55,632 nucleotides of DNA. It comes from Triparma columacea (Eukaryota > Sar > Bolidophyceae > Parmales > Triparmaceae). The stretch's first letter is position 1, and each line of letters begins with the position of its first letter. Both the position numbers and the translations under genes were made by a program. Where the stretch lies: the NCBI GenBank assembly GCA_030267965.1, contig BRYA01001462.1:1-55632 (forward strand), given 5' to 3'. Of this stretch, positions 53,601 to 55,632 are shown one piece after another. Below the pieces are notes generated by a model. That model was given only the letters and a program-made list of their open reading frames with translations. It did not search any database and was not told where the DNA came from.

Positions 53601-55632
53601 AAGGGAACTTGGCATCCCTGGGTTTTCTCCTCGTGCTAGTCGGACTAAAATGATGTGGTTCAAGCAAGATGACGGCAAAGTTATCATTGATGTTACAGAT
53701 ACAGACCAACTTCAGGAAGACTTTCCAGTAAAGGCTGGGAATATTTTAGTGAAGATTCACACAGTATGGTCATTTGAGCCACTTGGCCCTATTGGAGGTG
53801 TGCCACAAACAGCAGTGACTTTTATGACAAAGGTAGATCTTGGTGGTGTCTTCTTCTCTTCTGTCACAAACAAGCTTGCACCAAGATTTCTTGCACAAGT
53901 CTCAGACTTGAGGAAGAAGTTTGACAGAAGCAAAGACATTGATGCTTCAACAAGAATCAAGATAATAAGTGGAATAGGTGAAATCAAAGAAATGTCCACT
54001 GTGACATTTGATGCCAAGTTCCTAGAGCTTGAAGGCAAACAAAAGGTTGAAGGTGCATTCCCTCTTTCAGATAACTGGATTAAGGTGGAAGATATGGGAA
54101 AGGGATGGGGAAAGACAACTGTGACAGTTGGAGCTGGTTTGGAGGAAGCTGCTGCCTACTTCTGGGACTTTGAGAGCAGAGTCCATCAAGAAACAACAGA
54201 AGATGTTGAGAGATTTGTTGAGGAGAAGAAGGGGACATGGGAAGTGGTTGTAAGGAAAAGGCAGAAGTTGGAGTCAAAACATGGAGGAATACACAGAGAC
54301 AGGGAGTTCTGGAATGTGATGAAGCACAGTGACAGGGAGTTCTGGAATGTGATGAAGCTGCACAAGATGGATGAAAATACTATTGTAATTACAATGGAGC
54401 CAATAATGGAGAATATGGAGAGAAGTGATGCTGTGAGCAACACTCAGAAAAGTACTGCACAAAGGGCATCTGAAGAAGTCGCAATAAAGTTCACAAAAAG
54501 GGGAGAGAAGACAACAAAGGTAGAATTTGTCACCAAGGTGGAGCTTGGTAGCTCTGTGAGTGTGGAGGCAACGAGATCAATTCTGGAGAGGTATCTAGAT
54601 GAGGCTGCTGAAGCACAACGCTACTTTATTGACCTTGTCAATTTAATGGAGATGTCCAAGCAAGTTGGCGAGGCCTTGGGTGCTGATTTAGTTTGGGATG
54701 GAGGACAGCTTGGAGAAGTACACTCAAGGAAGGACAGAGAGAGACATGTTGAGGAGGTTTGCAAGGAGAATGTCGCATTGAGAGAGGTTGTGAAGAAATA
54801 CCCTTGGTTTGTCACTTTGCTGAAGAGGGCAAGGCTTTGTGAGTTTAGCTCCAACAGCTCAGAGTCTACTAAGCTTGAGTGTGTGGATGAGAAGAAGGCA
54901 AGGGTGATTGGAAACAACTTGATGCCTTGTTTGAAGAGCAGGAAGGTTATAAAGGCTGGGGTAGATATGTGGAGGTTACAGAACAGGGCTGTTGGGGAGC
55001 TGTTTGAGGAGTTTCCATGGATGGAGGGCATGTTTGTGGAGATAGGGAAGGGTGTGATAAAATCAGCACCTTGGGGTTTGATTTGGAGAGTTACTGTTGG
55101 TGCTGTTACATCCATGTTTGATTTGCTCACTGATGTGTATGTGACATACATGTTTTGGAGTGATAAGAAGTATGGGTACTTTAAGGCATCTTTGGGAAGT
55201 TTGGCAGTGTCTATTGGGATTCAAATGTTTACTGTTTGGGGACAGAATAGAAAGTTGGGGATGGTGAGGGTGCTTAGGGAATGGTTTTCTATTTTGATTG
55301 GGTTTAAGCCTGCTGTCGATGCTTACAGGGTAGCAAAGGGGGAAAAACAAGAGGCTGGGCAAGCACTTGATGCGATGGCAGAGTTACCTTTCATGAAATG
55401 TATTGAGATGTTTGCTGAAGCTATACCAGGAGTGATTATCCAACTTACGGCTATTGCAACAAGTAAAAAAGACATTGCAGATGTAGCTTGGGTCTCACTT
55501 TCAGTTTCAGCGTTGACAACAGGCTTTGCATCTGCGACTATCAGTTATGACTATGACACCGACCCAGTCAAGAGAGAGCAAGTGCCTGACTTCTATGGGT
55601 ATGTGCCTGCAAATCCCACCAAGAGATCTATC
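50689..55632 (+). CDS. Multi-START-domain membrane protein (3' end beyond window)
   Basis: One uninterrupted frame of 1,648 codons from the ATG at 50689 to the window end, with no stop; the same frame is open to an ATG at 50572. The N terminus is an Ala-rich helical region (about 50750-51100). At least four segments look like START-type lipid-binding folds: about 51150-51620 (less clear), 51950-52500 (WFTWKEIKLSNGRATYLLGF), 52660-53220 (FKYIWKRNADDSMSVAAWPI) and 53400-53930 (VDASVEECAAHEFMDSRKF); 54040-54640 may hold another. From 55060 come hydrophobic segments (SMFDLLTDVYVTYMFW, GSLAVSIGIQMFTVW, AEAIPGVIIQLTAIA) followed by SYDYDTDPVKREQVPDFYGY. This layout belongs to a START-plus-membrane family I recall as abundant in ochrophytes. 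Lipid sensing or transfer at a membrane is inference. An in-frame 28-bp direct repeat with 33-bp offset (54298 and 54331) duplicates DREFWNVMK. Confidence 0.8.
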   Translation, partial: MNNHEALLAERDKKIVQLEAITTKLFADLTAAASSASEVAAAVKDAAGEGATAAGIVTVVNDLAVTLRAAADRAAAHERAADRVETIEVAQRRAVVPKATEDYVDAPEVAAENTATPEAVDDSAAALDDGMEDDTTHPALDKVKDKQHQAHEEMVGVLVKRGAVEGIIEQSWDTKRANVGVVVHDEQQLVLDYILTDCNSGVFRRTTIHREKGERIVFWQHLNLKGTTGLAVAYLLRIRVVSNECSGRCIVIKSQDEKSLPKEAKLKLVKIATSTNAQRARVEGEIRLVSYEYGQTALTLVGMLEVEEVEGSASGSRGLDGTGQIRQKSIGFKRSQTSGLKESVGGRRGDVNTIYASIKGLVEEIEKNFHNSEVVDKRRKKHFVEEVIPSPPPLIEEEERMLEGVEGLENKLYKKGKRVKGTLKEGIDKFLWKEGDKVWAAFGVTVDKSAEGMLAELSMFDTYEASAAHFSDNKNLPRAVRENVNGSRSFQVYRGIHLPSPAKDRLFEAWFTWKEIKLSNGRATYLLGFVPLTEYPGGGFKDLSKEGFVLAETTGVFFFNEIAPNVCRVTRVQTVDLHFQGLQKTLMDNAIDYLAKNQLVEANRLQEKFRRNGKEVDAEVRGALVERMREGVELEEDQKKVFENLEELFGSENKGWKSLQSPFEGVKMEFKHQQHGKGERSIALGRAEGTADATAEEACAWFFEYCSKERVKVDREEGHPGKLEIRLRERMANEKMFAAVKKMPFRLNNREFVFKYIWKRNADDSMSVAAWPINDKVDYGGGVGNLVRGITKLLFTAKHIKTNSGIPQCKLELLQYADAGGHIPVSLVNRNMPYALSTIKAVSDTFEKDNMVDRNALKYLANIIKNEPQDYSEEEKVAIRMGKEFYEKCKEGRNFDDLKSPDERVKMKLVHVDGTSSGTGFASTVVDASVEECAAHEFMDSRKFKTTSKERGITEYSVNSISNHTCYYFLTRELGIPGFSPRASRTKMMWFKQDDGKVIIDVTDTDQLQEDFPVKAGNILVKIHTVWSFEPLGPIGGVPQTAVTFMTKVDLGGVFFSSVTNKLAPRFLAQVSDLRKKFDRSKDIDASTRIKIISGIGEIKEMSTVTFDAKFLELEGKQKVEGAFPLSDNWIKVEDMGKGWGKTTVTVGAGLEEAAAYFWDFESRVHQETTEDVERFVEEKKGTWEVVVRKRQKLESKHGGIHRDREFWNVMKHSDREFWNVMKLHKMDENTIVITMEPIMENMERSDAVSNTQKSTAQRASEEVAIKFTKRGEKTTKVEFVTKVELGSSVSVEATRSILERYLDEAAEAQRYFIDLVNLMEMSKQVGEALGADLVWDGGQLGEVHSRKDRERHVEEVCKENVALREVVKKYPWFVTLLKRARLCEFSSNSSESTKLECVDEKKARVIGNNLMPCLKSRKVIKAGVDMWRLQNRAVGELFEEFPWMEGMFVEIGKGVIKSAPWGLIWRVTVGAVTSMFDLLTDVYVTYMFWSDKKYGYFKASLGSLAVSIGIQMFTVWGQNRKLGMVRVLREWFSILIGFKPAVDAYRVAKGEKQEAGQALDAMAELPFMKCIEMFAEAIPGVIIQLTAIATSKKDIADVAWVSLSVSALTTGFASATISYDYDTDPVKREQVPDFYGYVPANPTKRSI
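54298..54358 (+). repeat. In-frame 33-bp tandem duplication
   Basis: A 28-bp block beginning GACAGGGAGTTCTGGAATGT occurs at 54298-54325 and again at 54331-54358, so DREFWNVMK appears twice, 11 residues apart. The identity suggests a recent event that left the frame intact. Confidence 0.95.

Noticed and set aside
1..55632. tRNA, rRNA, snRNA genes and transposons
   Set aside because: No B-box-like GTTCRANNC in a cloverleaf context, no U-snRNA signature, no transposase or reverse transcriptase motifs, and no long terminal repeats were seen by eye; a covariance-model scan would be decisive.

Overview
The window is nuclear DNA from a gene-dense, GC-moderate eukaryotic microalga, most likely a stramenopile (ochrophyte). 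The evidence: spliced genes with short (about 80-200 bp) GTGAG...CAG introns; an algal-type gene set (eL8, VPS20/CHMP6, ARMC6, Cdh1, TPR/MLP); BspA-type LRR and DUF285 repeat proteins and poly-START proteins, which are expanded in ochrophytes; and one product with a signal peptide followed by a twin-arginine-like segment, as expected for delivery into a secondary plastid. The genus cannot be fixed from sequence alone; a bolidophyte/pelagophyte-like alga is an inference. All exon coordinates were derived by eye from splice signals and phase continuity.

Layout. 0-13.7 kb: one giant gene for a roughly 4,200-residue protein made of about 20 GAF or GAF-like domains. 13.8-14.6 kb (-): ribosomal protein eL8. 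15.8-17.7 kb: an ankyrin protein. 17.9-20.4 kb: a tandem segmental duplication carrying two BspA-type LRR genes with their promoters. 20.5-23.2 kb: a divergent pair, the ESCRT-III subunit VPS20 (-) and an ER thioredoxin/PDI-like protein (+). 23.4-29.7 kb: a divergent pair, a 1,253-residue LRR protein (-) and ARMC6 (+). 29.8-32.9 kb (-): a single gene fusing a HAD phosphatase, a SAM methyltransferase-like domain and an MDR dehydrogenase. 32.9-34.0 kb: an AT-rich island and a (CT)37 microsatellite. 34.0-38.7 kb (-): a secreted DUF285 protein built from tandemly duplicated exon+intron modules of 237 bp. 39.4-40.3 kb (-): a probable thylakoid-lumen thioredoxin-like protein, divergent from 40.5-42.6 kb: the APC/C activator Cdh1. 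42.6-44.0 kb (-): an FtsH-like AAA ATPase, 20 bp from Cdh1 and 48 bp from 44.0-50.0 kb: the nuclear-basket nucleoporin TPR/MLP. 50.6-55.6 kb: the 5' part of a large multi-START membrane protein that runs off the window.

No operons, mobile elements with transposases, CRISPR arrays or recognisable tRNA/rRNA genes were seen. The genes are mostly unrelated housekeeping and lineage-specific genes packed head-to-head or tail-to-tail. The most unusual items are the poly-GAF protein, the three-enzyme fusion, the exon+intron module array, and introns carrying complementary GAGCGAAGCGA / TCGCTTCGCTC arms.
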